Source: Neoarius graeffei (lineage: Eukaryota; Chordata; Actinopteri; Siluriformes; Ariidae). Taken from it: DNA of 64,000 bases. The notes under the pieces are model-generated. The model worked only from the letters and a program-made list of their open reading frames with translations. It had not been told where the DNA came from and made no database searches. A program made the translations under genes and the position numbers. The stretch lies in contig NC_083571.1 in assembly GCF_027579695.1 (NCBI RefSeq), positions 49,771,390 to 49,835,389 on the forward strand, in the 5' to 3' direction. Shown here piece after piece: positions 43,828 through 55,118 of the stretch; position 1 is the stretch's first letter; every line of letters starts with the position of its first letter.

Positions 43828-45248
43828 CAGGGGCGGACTTACCATTAGGCAAACCAAGGTGGTTGCCTAGGGCCCCCAAAATTTGGGGGCCCCTAACAGC
43901 CCCGTCATGGTAAACACCAAACAGTATATACGTCATCTTAATTTGTCTCTGATATTAAGTAGTCAATGATATAAGTGGAAAAACACACCAAAATATCATC
44001 AGAATATCGAATTCATGTGTATATAGTATTTGTCCCAGCACACACCCTGGTTGTTTTACATTGGACTAGTCCATGATCTGATGACGTAGACAGGTGCGCG
44101 ACGGAAATTCAAACCAAAGCAGAGGGAACTGTAAACAAGATGAAGCGCAGTTATGAGAGTGGTTGCGCTAAACGAAAAAAAAAGGGCACAAAGCAAAAAG
44201 AATGCCGCTGCACTTCTGAAACTAACTACATTTTTCAAATCGCCTGAGTCTGCTACAGCCTCAACCTCCGCTGTTGACTCTGTTGAGGAATGTGTTCCTT
44301 GTGCTCCAAAAGACTTTGGAGAAGCCAGCAACAAGTAGGACTTTCTTTCTCATATGATTATGATGAACAATGGACATTTGGAGATTAAGGACTTTTCAGT
44401 AATGTACTGGCTGCAACCTTTAAAAACTCATACCTCTCTCTTTCTCTACCCCCCCCCCCCCCCCCCCCCCCCCTCTCACACACACACACACACACCTACA
44501 CCCCATTATGGAATGGTGATGGAATACATGAACAATGGAATTTTGAAGATTAAGGACGTTTCAATAATGTACTGGCTGCATCCTTTACAAACTCACAATC
44601 CCTCTGTATCTGTCTCTCAAGCACTGTATTGCCTGTCACTAAATGGCTCTCTCCCTCCCTCCCTCCCTCCCTCCCTCTCTCTCTCTCTCATACATTTATC
44701 TTGGCATCAGTCTTATCCCATTGAAATGTAATGGTTTCGATAGAGTAATATCCATTTGTGTTGTAGTTCTGATAACAGTAAGATCATTTTGTATCTCTGG
44801 TAATGTGTATCTGGTAACATGTATCCATTTGTGTTCTACTTCTGATAAGAATAAGATCATTTTATATCTGGTAATATGTATCTGTGGAGTAAAAATAATA
44901 ATTGGATTTCAGATATCCTTGTTTTATTAAAATATGGAGATTGACTCTTAAAATTGGCTCTCTCTCTCTCTACTGTCTCTTCTTCTGTTGTTTGCCTTGT
45001 CGCTGTCTCTCTTTCTGGCTTGATCTGAGCAATAAACACTGACAGAATTTTGGCAAATGCTGGAGTAATCTCAAACCTGTTTCACTGTGGAGCTTACTTG
45101 GGGCACATTGTTAGTAGCAGTTTGCTATCTTTTTTTCTGAATTTACAGCAAGGAGATATGGCATGTGCCAAGTAGGGATGACCATTATTCTGTATGTGTG
45201 TTTCAAGACTGACTTTTGAGGGCCCCAAAATGGCTAGAACCGCCCCTG
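43828..45248 (+). mobile_element. hAT element with CTAACCAC duplication
   Basis: Perfect 8-bp duplications at 43820-43827 and 45249-45256. Ends CAGGGGCGGACTTACC and, inverted, CAGGGGCGGTTCTAGCC. The interior has an N-terminal transposase relic, then an approximate duplication of about 160 bases (44355-44440 and 44515-44600) separated by poly-C and (CA)n tracts, and a (CCCT)n tract near 44648-44690. Confidence 0.92.
44141..44338 (+). pseudogene. hAT transposase N-terminal fragment (ZMYM1-like)
   Basis: Begins at ATG 44141 with a KRSYESG start and a run of Lys/Arg. The frame is lost in the poly-A run near 44178, then continues in another frame as NAAALLKLTTFFKSPESA and ASTSAVDSVEE, to a stop at 44336-44338. 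This basic start followed by a Ser/Pro-rich segment is typical of hAT transposases related to zinc-finger MYM-type protein 1. The rest of the enzyme is deleted. Confidence 0.6.
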
Positions 45249-45395
45249 CTAACCACTTCACCACCTACATGGTGGTGGATAATGCAAATGATTTCCCTTC
45301 TATAACTGTATACTGCAGAGTCAAAAAGAGCAATTGTGTAAACAGGAACTTATGAGCTTACCATATGAGCAACTTATAGGTATAAGCATCAGAGT

Positions 45396-45765
45396 CTCAT
45401 CTCATCTCATCATCTCTAGCCGCTTTATCTTTCTACAGGGTCGCAGGCAAGCTGGAGCCTATCCCAGCTGACTACGGGCGAAAGGCGGGGTACACCCTGG
45501 ACAAGTCGCCAGGTCATCACAGGGCTGACACATAGACACAGACAACCATTCACACTCACATTCACACCTACGGTCAATTTAGAGTCACCAGTTAACCTAA
45601 CCTGCATGTCTTTGGACTGTGGGGGAAACCGGAGCACCCGGAGGAAACCCACGCGGACAACATGCAAACTCCACACAGAAAGGCCCTCGCCGGCCCCGGG
45701 GCTCGAACCCAGGACCTTCTTGCTGTGAGGCGACAGCGCTAACCACTACAACACCGTGCCGCCCC
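45396..45765 (-). mobile_element. V-SINE copy 8
   Basis: Complete reverse-orientation SINE, flanked by AGCATCAGAGT (45385-45395 and 45766-45776). A 10-base deletion removes CGGGGAGAA near 45660. Confidence 0.93.
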
Positions 45766-45776
45766 AGCATCAGAGT

Positions 45777-46224
45777 CATTTCTGAATTAATTATAGTTTT
45801 AGTTTGAAGTCTATTGCATTGAAGTTATCAACTGTTCAATGATGGAGACTTGAGTGCAAAACTGTTTGCTGCAACTGTAGTCCTCAGGCTATCCAAGATA
45901 GAACAACCACTGCCATCTTTATCATTTCTATATGGTACCATTAGTTTTAGTCTTTGATTAGAACAAATCTAATCAGCAAATTATTCTTAATTGTTATCTA
46001 GATAACTAGCCTGGCTATTAAAGTATTTTTGGAGGGCAATTGTCAGCAACCACAAAGCATTCTAATTTTACCAATTGCCTATAAAATTGTTGTAATCTCT
46101 GATTTCAATAAAGGCATGATCCAAAAAGGTGCACATCTGAATCATGAATGAGTTCAAGCTCTTTACAGATGAGGCAAATTAAATAGTGAGGTGGCAATGT
46201 TATGTGAGAGATGTTTAGGTTGAC
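45777..46224. other. Mostly unassigned; short L2-like relic
   Basis: 45825-45895 resembles the L2 3' region ('GACTTGAGTGCAAAACTGTT' and GTAGTCCTCAGGCT). The rest was not recognised. Confidence 0.4.
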
Positions 46225-46735
46225 ATTTTCCAATGCAGTCTGTCTGTACTGCTACTACTGGTCACCTGGCCCTGCCTCCTCTCCGCTCCTGCCCAGTCTA
46301 CTCAAGACTACTGTCTTTCCTGGCTCCCCGTTGGTGGAATGACCTTCCCATTGAGGTCAGAAGTGCCAATTCCCTGACCACCTTCAAGCACAGACTGAAG
46401 ACTCACCTCTTCATGCTGCACCTCTGCCCTGCTTCCCTGCCCACTGTGTAACTGCTTATCAGTCTAGACCAACCCAGGCTGTACTGTCTAGCCTGGGGTA
46501 GCCATTTGAGTTCTGTATTTAGTTGTACTTTGTATGGTTGGCTTGTTTCCTTGACCGTTTGCTGAGTATTGTTACTTCAACAGAATATTACACAAAGTAT
46601 TATTTTGTCACTTGTTCAGTTGGCACTAGAACTTTCTTGTCTAGAAGTTCAGCACTCCATGCACCTGACTTTTGCACTCATTGCACATCACTCTGGATAA
46701 GAGCATCTGCTAAATACCATGTAATGTAATGTTAT
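46225..46735 (+). mobile_element. Non-LTR retrotransposon 3' fragment
   Basis: A frame at 46233-46451 reads RLLSFLAPRWWNDLPIEVR then SLTTFKHRLKTHLF, the C-terminal block of jockey/L2/Rex-type reverse transcriptases. The 3' tail ends CTGGATAAGAGCATCTGC and ATGTAATGTAATG repeats, a tail common in fish LINEs. Confidence 0.8.
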
Positions 46736-48280
46736 GTAGTGAAATGTAATGTGCTGAGACACTGGTTTTTATAACAGACTAAATGTGTTCTCTCATTGAA
46801 TATTGTTACATGTACTGTACAAGCTTATTCATATCTTGTCTCTCAGCTCTCAACTGTCTACTATGGGGTTAGTCGAAAAGTGTACTAGTTTAATCAGTGT
46901 GATAGGCTCTCACCTTAATTTTTTTGGAGGCCATGTTATTATTAATGTCATCCTGCCCAAACAAAATCTACACTCACTCCTGATCAGTCATGTGTTTTTC
47001 TGTATTTATGCTCGTGTTCACCTGTGGAAACAGTCACTTCAGATTAGAAAGAGTCTGGTTCATTTTTAGGCAGATGTTTCTTTGCACTAAAATGTCTTAC
47101 TTTTTTATGGTTAAGGTTAACAATGAGACTAAGAAGGCCTGCGATAGTGTCAAGAAACAATTACTGTCATCATCTTTAATCAGCAAAGCTCCAGTTTTCA
47201 GTTTGTCAGTATAAACATTTTCCCTCAGACTACTAATGTCTCAGCCAGGAATTAACTAGAAAAATAAATATATTAAGAGGACATTTGATGCTTTCGATGC
47301 TTTTGTTTGTTCATAGCAATGCACCATTACAATATTATATTTAATAGCATGTACTGTTTCAAAGAATATCGTAATTTACCTAAACACAAAGCAGAATCTG
47401 AAAATGAAAGGAAAATAATAATAATAATAATAAAATAAAACATCCACATAAGACCCTTTACCAACTCTTTAATAAGCTAATAGTACATAATTATCTGTTG
47501 AAATACAAATAAGCTTCACATATTTCAGATGACAGTGCAAAAGCACAACAACAACAAGAAAGAATATGTAGTACATACAATCACCTTATGTGCAGCAAAC
47601 CTGATTATTATCTCATTATCCAGAGACATTTTTGCTGGTCTGCCAAGCTGATTAGCTTAGAATAGTGACATCTGGTTACAAAATGACTAACTTCCGAAAT
47701 GTCTGTTTACAGGTACATCCAAGTTATTGATGCCAAACCATTTATGATTGTGTGGACACAACATGTGCTGGCTAAAGCTGTCATTGCTTTTACTATTATT
47801 GTATTAACATAAAAGAAGAAATTACACTGATGTTATGAATGTGCAGGAGATGAACGACAGAGTGTGCAGTGACATAATGAGGGAAATATTCAGAGTTGAG
47901 TTAAACGTGCTACAAACTTCAGCTGCATACCAAGGCAAAGTTTGCCAAAAACTGAAAGGGTCTCAGTTTCCATTGAGTCTGACCTGGAATCATCTGGAGA
48001 GTGTGACATAACCATAATGTACTGCATGTTTTAGGCTGTAAATCCACTCAAAAACTTGGGAATGTTATCTATTTTTCTATGTTATCTCTTATCTATTTAA
48101 ATAAATGCAGTGTCTCAAATCATGTGTAGATTAAAAATATTTCATGGTCATCCAAAAAAAGAAAAGGAAATTAAGGAAATTAATAATAATATCATGTACA
48201 ATTGATTAAATTGACCCTACACCAGTAATTATATAGTTATTGGAAGTTTAGGATCCCTGTTTACTTTCATCCTCAGTCCC
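46736..48280. other. Unassigned sequence
   Basis: A short (ATA)n tract near 47413-47432. The frames at 46803-47214 have no recognisable motifs. No repeat ends found. Confidence 0.4.
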
Positions 48281-48888
48281 CCCAGGATTTCGCAGGCCTT
48301 TTTTGTGATTGTTGCGGGCTAAAATGTCTGATGTTGTTGGGGGGGTTCTCCAAAAAATTGCGATGAAAGTTGCGGTGTTTTTTAGGTTTTTGTTGCGATT
48401 ACATTGCGGGAGGAAGTGAAAGTTGCGAGAAATTGTTGCGATTTTCTCTTTTTGTGATTAAAATTGAGTGATATGTTAAATATTAAGTTATTACTGAAAA
48501 ACTATTGATTAAAAAAAACAAAGGCACTGAGAAATGGTCCTATAAACAACTTTACCAATATAAAATATTACAAAAATGCAGAAAAATAGGCTTTACTTAT
48601 CCAAATGCACCTGTTGGTTCAAAAGTTAAAGTGCATAGAACCTCACAGCACAACATGAAGTTACCTTAAAATATAATATAAATGCCTCAGCTTTCATGTA
48701 AGAAAAAAAACTATTAATACGAGTACTGTGTGCAGGCAGTCTCTCCTCAAGACGACACTAACGATTGGTCAAATTTGCGGGAAAGTTGCGGTGATTGGAT
48801 ATAATTGCAACACCGCCCTGAGTTCACGGGGATTGGTTGAATTTGTGTTGAAGTTGCAAATCGCAACATCACGAAATCCTGGAGGGTC
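48281..48888. mobile_element. MITE with GGATTTCG-type ends
   Basis: The left end CCCAGGATTTCGCAGG and the inverse of the right end, CTCCAGGATTTCGTGATG, form an inverted repeat. The interior has repeated GTTGCGAT/GTTGCGG motifs and matching inverse motifs. No target duplication was identified, so the superfamily is uncertain (hAT-like is possible). Confidence 0.6.
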
Positions 48889-49004
48889 TGCTTAATGGAG
48901 GTTACATAAAGTTTGCATTTGTTCAATCTCTGTGTATTCACTGAACCCAACTGTTTAATTTGAGCTCAAGTTTATATCTAATGTATTTACAGGCATCTTC
49001 AGCT
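48889..49004 (-). other. Likely 3' untranslated region of the SAMD9L-like gene
   Basis: Sequence between the SAMD9L-like stop codon and the MITE. No clear AATAAA was seen on the minus strand. Confidence 0.3.
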
Positions 49005-51692
49005 TCACTGCTCATATCTAATGTTGTAAGCTACAGGTCCCTTGATGTTAAAGCCAAGATAGAAAGAAACCTTTCCTTGATCACGCAGGCTGGCTGACTG
49101 ATAGGGAGAAACCTCAATGTTCTCAGACCCTTCTACAGCAAAAACTTTATAATTTCTCACCTCCCCTCTCACACGCAGTAGTTGTGGAATTTCATATCCT
49201 TTAGTAAGACAAAAACTTGAATTTTCATCTAGACATGATTTATGGACAAATCTCTGTAGTCCATGGCCTGCAGTGAGGAAGAAGAGAGGCACCAGGTAAC
49301 GAGCTCGTAGGTAATGTTTGTATGTTCTTTCAAAGGATTGATGCATATATCTAACACATTCAGATATGTCCAGACTGTTGTGTCTGCCCTGTTGTGCATC
49401 AGGCCAAAAGAGCAGAAGGACCAAGAGGTAGAACTCTGGACGTCTTTTATCTTTTTGTTCTGTCCAGAGATTGTATAGCATTGTCTGAAGTTCTTCCAGT
49501 GGTCTGAGTGCTGTAGATCTGCCATTTCTCTGATTTAACATGACATTTGCAACAATGTAGTTTTGGATAATCTGGGAATCACGCGGTGAATGCAAATAAA
49601 TTTCTTTCCATTGTTCAACGATCAGTTCCAGTGCAGTGTCTCGGGCCTCTGTGGACAGTAATCCTGCACATGTGCTGGCCTTTTGTTGCTTGAGGATCTG
49701 AAATGGTGATTTGTTATGTTGGCTTTGTGTTACAAATTTGCTGTAGCATTTATCAACTTCTGGCCAAAAGTAATCGGGTTCACTTTTGTCTACCTTTGGC
49801 TTCGAGTAAAGGAGATACTGTTCAAAAAATTCAAACTTGTCCTCAACTTCACCTCTTAGACTTGTAATGAAACTCCTATACCTTTCAAATTTGCCATTTC
49901 CATAAGAGTTGAGAAGATGGTGCGGGGATATTTCCTTTGTAAGTACCTTGGACCATTCACTGTTGAGGTTTATGAGATGGTCAAAAATTATGTTTGCCAC
50001 TTGCATGTATCCAAAGATGCCCCGGTTGTTGAAGATGGTAGAAGTGCTTGCCATGCCATGCTCTTGCATCTCTGGTGCCTCCTCTTCCATAGCAACTTCT
50101 TCTTCAGCTTTAAAAACTGCAGTTGTTTTTTTTCCATGCCACAAGATGTTTCTAGCATGTTCTTCTGGGTTTTTAGAGGATGAGTTTTCTTTCTGGATAA
50201 TTTTTCTTAACCAGTTTTTATGCACTTGTCCAAGGGTGTCTCTGATAAAAGAGTTTCTTTCATCCCTCATAATTGCCATTTCAGCCCAATGTTTAGCTCT
50301 TACATAATCCTCCTTTTCAATGTAATAGAAACGGGCAAGAGCTTGTGGATAAAATGGATCCGTTGTAAATTTCTTCACGGCCATTTTCAACACTGCAACG
50401 CACATGGATGAGCCTTCTTCGGTGTTTATATCTAGGATCAGTTTGGAGAATTTTTCTGGGCTGCCTCTGTTGTTGTCCTCTTGGTCCGGTTCTTGCAGCT
50501 TAGATTCTCGCTTGGTGAGTAATTTTTTAATCATTTTCACTAAAAATAGAGGCATGTCATCTCTGCACAATTCTTGCAGTAACTTCAATGTAGTGTCACC
50601 TCTGGTTACACCAGCTTCAGTTAACAATCTTAGACATTCATGAGCAATCATGGGATGTACCATTCGTACATGTCTGGCCCCTCCTTCCTTTGTTGAGTAT
50701 ATAACCAGAAAGTCTGAGAAGGGCTGCATATATTCCTTCAAAGAGAAAGAAGGAAGATTATTACCTTCCTCATCAATGAACCCCTGACAAAGATCATAGG
50801 GGAGATAAGAGCCAGGGACATATGAGTTAATCAGTGCCAAAAATGCCAGAAGTTGTTGCTTACGGGACCTCTTGTTTCTCTTTAATGGGTGAAGAGCTGT
50901 GCAGACCTCTGTAACATAAGCTGGATCGTAATTTCTCAGCATAATGTTAAAGGCATGAAGTTGAGTATGATTTTTTTCATATATTGTTGTGATGTCAAGC
51001 TGTTTTCTCGTAAAATTCCCTTGCTCATTGTTTGAAAGGCTTGAGGACAGTTTCAAACATTCTGATCTTTCTGTCAAGTTTGTCTGGCGGAGACAATTTA
51101 AAACGATGACCACAGGGATTCTAGTAGTGATATTGTTTGCTTTAATTTCATCGCAGAGGTTTTTTTCAAGGTTGTCTTGAAATGAAGTATCCTCACTTGT
51201 GTACTTGTTGTCCAGAAGAAGGAGAACAGTGTTTTGGTTTTCTGAACCACCTGCTCTAAATAATTGCAGTACTTGCTGTGCAATTGCTTTCGTGTCTGTT
51301 GTGGAATCTAATAATTTGGCACACCTAAGTTTTTTTCTCAGGTCCCATAGTATCTGCATGGCCAGGGTGGACCCTCCACTGCCTGGATCATGGAACAAGT
51401 TAATATGAGCAATGCACCGTCTTTCTCTTTTAGTTTCATTGATCTTTTTTTCTAGTACTTGATATATATCCCTTTTGACAAAAGGGGAGTTCTGTCTTTC
51501 AGCCTGACAGAAGTTCAGCCATTGTGGTGGTGCACCTCTGTAAAACTCCATCAGCATGGCATCTTTAGTACTGATCATTTCACCCTCATACTTATTGGCC
51601 CACACAACATCGAGGGCTGATAGATGGTCTCTGTCCTGAGTCTGTAGTGGAATTTGCCCACCATGTTGAGAAGGAACAGTATAATTTGCCAT
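49005..51692 (-). CDS. SAMD9/SAMD9L-like protein (short form, 895 aa)
   Basis: A single uninterrupted frame from ATG 51692 (MANYTVPSQHGG). An in-frame TAA 27 bases upstream supports this start unless an upstream exon is spliced in. Residues 50-90 (EFYRGAPPQWLNF, then SPFVKRDIY) match the SAMD9 segment that precedes the NTPase. Residues 100-112 (DPGSGGSTLAM) form its degenerate P-loop, and 155-162 (TVLLLLDN) a Walker-B-like strand. The middle is helical and probably TPR-like; the C-terminus (VRNYKVFAVEGSENIEVSPY) is probably the OB-fold. Human SAMD9 and SAMD9L are about 1,590 aa; the N-terminal SAM, AlbA_2-type nuclease and Sir2-like parts are absent here. Family members are interferon-linked antiviral cytoplasmic proteins that repress translation. 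A form without the nuclease could only regulate or act with a partner, which is inference. Confidence 0.9.
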   Translation of the reverse strand: MANYTVPSQHGGQIPLQTQDRDHLSALDVVWANKYEGEMISTKDAMLMEFYRGAPPQWLNFCQAERQNSPFVKRDIYQVLEKKINETKRERRCIAHINLFHDPGSGGSTLAMQILWDLRKKLRCAKLLDSTTDTKAIAQQVLQLFRAGGSENQNTVLLLLDNKYTSEDTSFQDNLEKNLCDEIKANNITTRIPVVIVLNCLRQTNLTERSECLKLSSSLSNNEQGNFTRKQLDITTIYEKNHTQLHAFNIMLRNYDPAYVTEVCTALHPLKRNKRSRKQQLLAFLALINSYVPGSYLPYDLCQGFIDEEGNNLPSFSLKEYMQPFSDFLVIYSTKEGGARHVRMVHPMIAHECLRLLTEAGVTRGDTTLKLLQELCRDDMPLFLVKMIKKLLTKRESKLQEPDQEDNNRGSPEKFSKLILDINTEEGSSMCVAVLKMAVKKFTTDPFYPQALARFYYIEKEDYVRAKHWAEMAIMRDERNSFIRDTLGQVHKNWLRKIIQKENSSSKNPEEHARNILWHGKKTTAVFKAEEEVAMEEEAPEMQEHGMASTSTIFNNRGIFGYMQVANIIFDHLINLNSEWSKVLTKEISPHHLLNSYGNGKFERYRSFITSLRGEVEDKFEFFEQYLLYSKPKVDKSEPDYFWPEVDKCYSKFVTQSQHNKSPFQILKQQKASTCAGLLSTEARDTALELIVEQWKEIYLHSPRDSQIIQNYIVANVMLNQRNGRSTALRPLEELQTMLYNLWTEQKDKRRPEFYLLVLLLFWPDAQQGRHNSLDISECVRYMHQSFERTYKHYLRARYLVPLFFLTAGHGLQRFVHKSCLDENSSFCLTKGYEIPQLLRVRGEVRNYKVFAVEGSENIEVSPYQSASLRDQGKVSFYLGFNIKGPVAYNIRYEQ

Positions 51693-51800
51693 TAGGCCTG
51701 AGTTCTGAGTTTGACTTTAATTCTCAGTCTTCCAAACTGCCTTCCTGGAGGGGAAACAAACAAAAAAAAGAAATCTTCAGTTGGATTTGGTTGGTTGTAA
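51693..51800 (-). promoter_or_regulatory. 5' leader of the SAMD9L-like gene
   Basis: On the minus strand a pyrimidine stretch ending CCCCTCCAG lies about 55 bases before the ATG and could be a splice acceptor joining a 5' exon. Stops in the coding frame follow it, so it would join untranslated sequence. Tentative. Confidence 0.35.
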
Positions 51801-51814
51801 AATTGATTCTTTAG

Positions 51815-51817
<3 letters not shown>

Positions 51818-51890
<73 letters not shown>
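51818..51890. repeat. (GATA)n microsatellite
   Basis: About 18 perfect units just upstream of the SAMD9L-like gene. Confidence 0.97.
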
Positions 51891-51891
<1 letters not shown>

Positions 51892-52129
51892 AAGTTGGAC
51901 AGTTTGGTAACACTTCACAATATGGTTCACTAGTAACCTAGGAACTATTCAAGAGCAACACATGTTAAAATGTATCAGGACACAAGATTGAGATTGTGGA
52001 ACATTGTGGTTGGAAGACAGTAACCAACAGAGGCATCTCTACATTAGGGGCTAGTGGCACCTAGCCTCACCTCATGTTGTGGACCGGTGCAGCAGGACCT
52101 GATCATTAATTCAGTGTAACAAGTTTTAC

Positions 52130-52160
<31 letters not shown>

Positions 52161-52432
52161 TTACATATGACAATGGTAGCATTGTTCAATATATTCGAAA
52201 TATCATCATGTTACTGTCGGGTAAAGGTATGTACTTCTCTGAGCAGTCTTCCTTTGGTGAGCATGTGGCTAGCCATTGTTTGTCATCACAGTTATAATAG
52301 CCACTACTGTTAAAAAGTCAGTATAATTAATCAAGTCAAAAATAAAAGTTAAATTGAATGCATGGAACATCACTGGTGAGCCTATTTTGCATTATTACAC
52401 TCCAAAAAGTAATTATGGCCTTTTGTAGCTTT
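51891..52432. other. Unassigned sequence
   Basis: A (CATA)n tract at about 52128-52153; otherwise nothing recognised. Confidence 0.45.
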
Positions 52433-52437
52433 TACAT

Positions 52438-53478
52438 TGTGGCAGCGGAGGCATGGTCAAGCGTCAGTCTGTGACCGGAGGGCGGAGTCAGGGAAGGTAA
52501 GTGGCAGAATCACTACACCTGATGTCAATTAACCTGTGTTTGTGTGTCTTCCCAGCGACCACGCCCTATATAAGGAGAGGGAGAGAGCAGAGGAAGTGAA
52601 CTCTCTCCCCAACCAGATGACTTGTGTGTGCGTGCATGGCTGGGAGAGTGGATTTTTGCATCTGAAAAGAGCAAAAATAAAACAGTTTTGGAACTTTATT
52701 CTGGTAACAGTGATTCTGCACTGTTACACTCCCCTGACTTTTCTCTCCCCTTTACGTTGCAGACGGACGTGTCGGACAGAGGGCTGGGGGCCGTTCTGTC
52801 CCAGGAGGTGGAGAGGGAGGACCGCCCCGTCCTGTACATAAGTAGGAAGCTGTCGGTGCGTGAGGGGCGCTACAGCACCATTGAAAAGGAGTGCCTGGCG
52901 ATCAAGTGGGCGGTCCTTACCCTCCGCTACTACCTCCTGGGGCGCCCTTTCACCCTCTGTTCGGACCACGCGCCCCTCCAGTGGCTCCACCGCATGAAGG
53001 ATGCCAATGCGCGGATCACCCGTTGGTATCTGGCACTCCAGCCCTTTAATTTCAAGGTGGTCCACAGGCCGGGGGCGCAGATGGTCGTGGCGGACTTCCT
53101 CTCCTGTCAAGGGGGGAGTCGGCTGCAGACCGGACGGCTGCCCGGCCTGAGTCGGGCGGTGGGGGCGTGGTCAAGCAGCGGTCTGTGATCAGAGGGCGGA
53201 GTCAGGGAAGGTAAGTGGCAGAATCACTACACCTGATGTCAATTAACCTGTGTTTGTGTGTCTTCCCAGCGATCACGCCCTATATAAGGAGAGAGAGAGC
53301 AGAGGAAGTGAACTCTCTCCCCAACCAGACGACTTGTGTGTGTGTGTGTGTGCGCGCGCGCGTGCATGGCTGGGAGAGTGGATTTTTGCGTCTGAAAAGA
53401 GCAAAAATAAAACAGTTTTGGAACTTTATTCGGGCCTGCCATCTTTCTGTGCTCCTCCCCCTCCTACGAACTGCTACA
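52438..53478 (+). mobile_element. Internally deleted Gmr1-type LTR element
   Basis: Flanked by perfect TACAT duplications (52433-52437, 53479-53483). A truncated 5' LTR (52438 to about 52703) joins directly to the RT/RNase H junction, so primer site, gag, protease, integrase and RT are gone. RNase H and the 3' LTR (about 53161-53478) follow. The 3' LTR lacks its first dozen bases. LTRs here (CCCTATATAAGGAG promoter core, AATAAAACAG) are a different subfamily from those at 15-20 kb. Confidence 0.9.
52622..53188 (+). pseudogene. LTR-RNase H fusion frame
   Basis: Open for 188 codons, running from 5' LTR sequence into RNase H. The domain keeps the acidic residues of QTDVSDRG, STIEKECLAIKWAV, LCSDHAPL and VVADFLS. 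The frame opens at a TTG and has no ATG before the RNase H core, so translation is doubtful. It ends within the 3' LTR. The fusion is a product of the deletion. Confidence 0.8.
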
Positions 53479-53483
53479 TACAT

Positions 53484-53769
53484 ATTGTCACGTCTGCTCC
53501 AGAGTCCATCACAGACTCCATTTCCTAAGAACACTCAAAGTGTACAATCAAAGTCGACACAAACTCCAGCTCCCAGCATGCGTTGCAAACCCTCACAGCT
53601 TCAACTCTCCTCCTTACTGATCAGGTACAATTGCATCTCATCACAGACTATGCCAGAGACTATAATTATCCTCGCCACACTCTCCATAGACTCCACACAG
53701 GGCCTAAATAACAATTGAGTGGTCCTCACAAACTTCTATAAACAAACAACTGCAGGTGACTGCAGAAAA

Positions 53770-53847
<78 letters not shown>

Positions 53848-53939
53848 CACATCAGACCGAACACAACATTTCAACATGTAGTCATTTTTCTCCATGGGGG
53901 AGTACACCCTGCCTACTTCCGCAGTCATTACAAGAGTAA
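53484..53939. other. Unassigned, with (TA)n microsatellite
   Basis: Poly-A plus a (TA)n tract at about 53766-53846. 53500-53720 is CT/CA-rich, LTR-like in composition, but no boundaries were found. Confidence 0.4.
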
Positions 53940-54470
53940 TTAGCAGTCAGTTATTACTAATGAAATGCACAAAAAGACAAACATGAGGCCATCTGTCCAG
54001 CAGTTTAAGCTGGGCCAATATTGGGTGATGCACCAGGACAATGATCACGAGCATACCAACAAGTCTACATATGAATGGCAAAAGCAGAAGATAATCAAGG
54101 TGTTGGAATTGTCAGACCTCAACCCCATTGAAATGTTGTGGTGGGATCTTACAAGAGTTATGCATAAACAAAGGCCCTCAAACATCAATGAACTGAAGCA
54201 ATATTGCTAGAAGGGGTTTTACCTGTTACTGAATTACACATTTATTTTCCCACTTCGTTTCTGAGTATTTTCTTTTTTGGTGGAAAAAAATCTACAGATT
54301 GAAACCTGTTGTGGGATTTTTTTTTTTTTTAATTTGTTTGTTGAAGTTGGTAGAACCACACAATTGTTATTTAGGCACTGATCAATAAAAATTGAAGTTT
54401 AAGAAATGAAGGAGGGTGTAGTTTATTTTCCCCATGTCTACATGTGTATTAATTAGGCAATAAAAAAGTA
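53940..54470 (+). mobile_element. Tc1 transposase C-terminal relic
   Basis: The frame from about 53965 contains QYWVMHQDNDHEHTNKST, then [13 protein letters not shown] and RPSNINELKQYC, the second and third catalytic blocks of a Tc1-type transposase. The spacing is shortened by an internal deletion. Ends not defined. Confidence 0.8.
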
Positions 54471-54555
54471 TTTGGACACTTAAGATTATTCTGGTTGTCA
54501 CAGTTAATCTATAATTAATGTTATGGGGTACCTGTATGATAGAGGTAATTGACTA

Positions 54556-55118
54556 CAGTACCATTTAGAATTTTGGACACACCTTCTAATTTGATGTTTT
54601 TTCTTTATTTTTATGAATTAAAAGACACTTCATCTTAAAGTAATGATGGATGTTGTTTCTCTTTACTTAGTTGAGCGGTTCTTGACATAATATGGATTAC
54701 CACAGTTGTCGAATAGAGCTATTTACTGTATTTTTATTATTTACTGTTTACAGTTTCATCTCAAGCACATTAAAAAGGCAAGACATTCCACTAATTAACT
54801 TTTAACAAGGCACACCTGTTAATTGAAGAACATTCCAGGTGACTACCTCATGAAGCTGGTTAAGAGAATGTGCACACTTAGTTTAGTGTGCAAAGCGTCA
54901 TCAAAGTAAATGGGAGCTATTTTGAAGAATCTGAAATATAAAACATTTTGGGGTTTTTTTCAACACCTTTTTGTTTACCACATAATTCCATACATGTTCC
55001 ATGTGTTATTTTATAGTTTTCATGTCTTCAGTATTGTTATACAATGTAGAAAATAGTCAAAATACAGAAAAACCTATGAATAAACACGTGCGTTCAAACT
55101 TTTGACTGGTACTACATG
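54556..55118. mobile_element. Tc1-type MITE
   Basis: Starts CAGTACCATTTAGAATTTTGG after TA (54554-54555) and ends with the inverse of 'AGTACCAGTCAAAAGTTTGA'. About 560 bases, no coding capacity; the right end is slightly altered. A repeat type frequent in fish. Confidence 0.75.

Larger units (their letters stand above)
43655..45268 (-). mobile_element. V-SINE copy 7 (partial), split by a hAT
   Basis: The reverse-orientation core and head lie at 43655-43827, continuing at 45257-45268 after the hAT. The tail half is replaced by the dispersed repeat at 43445-43650. Confidence 0.75.
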
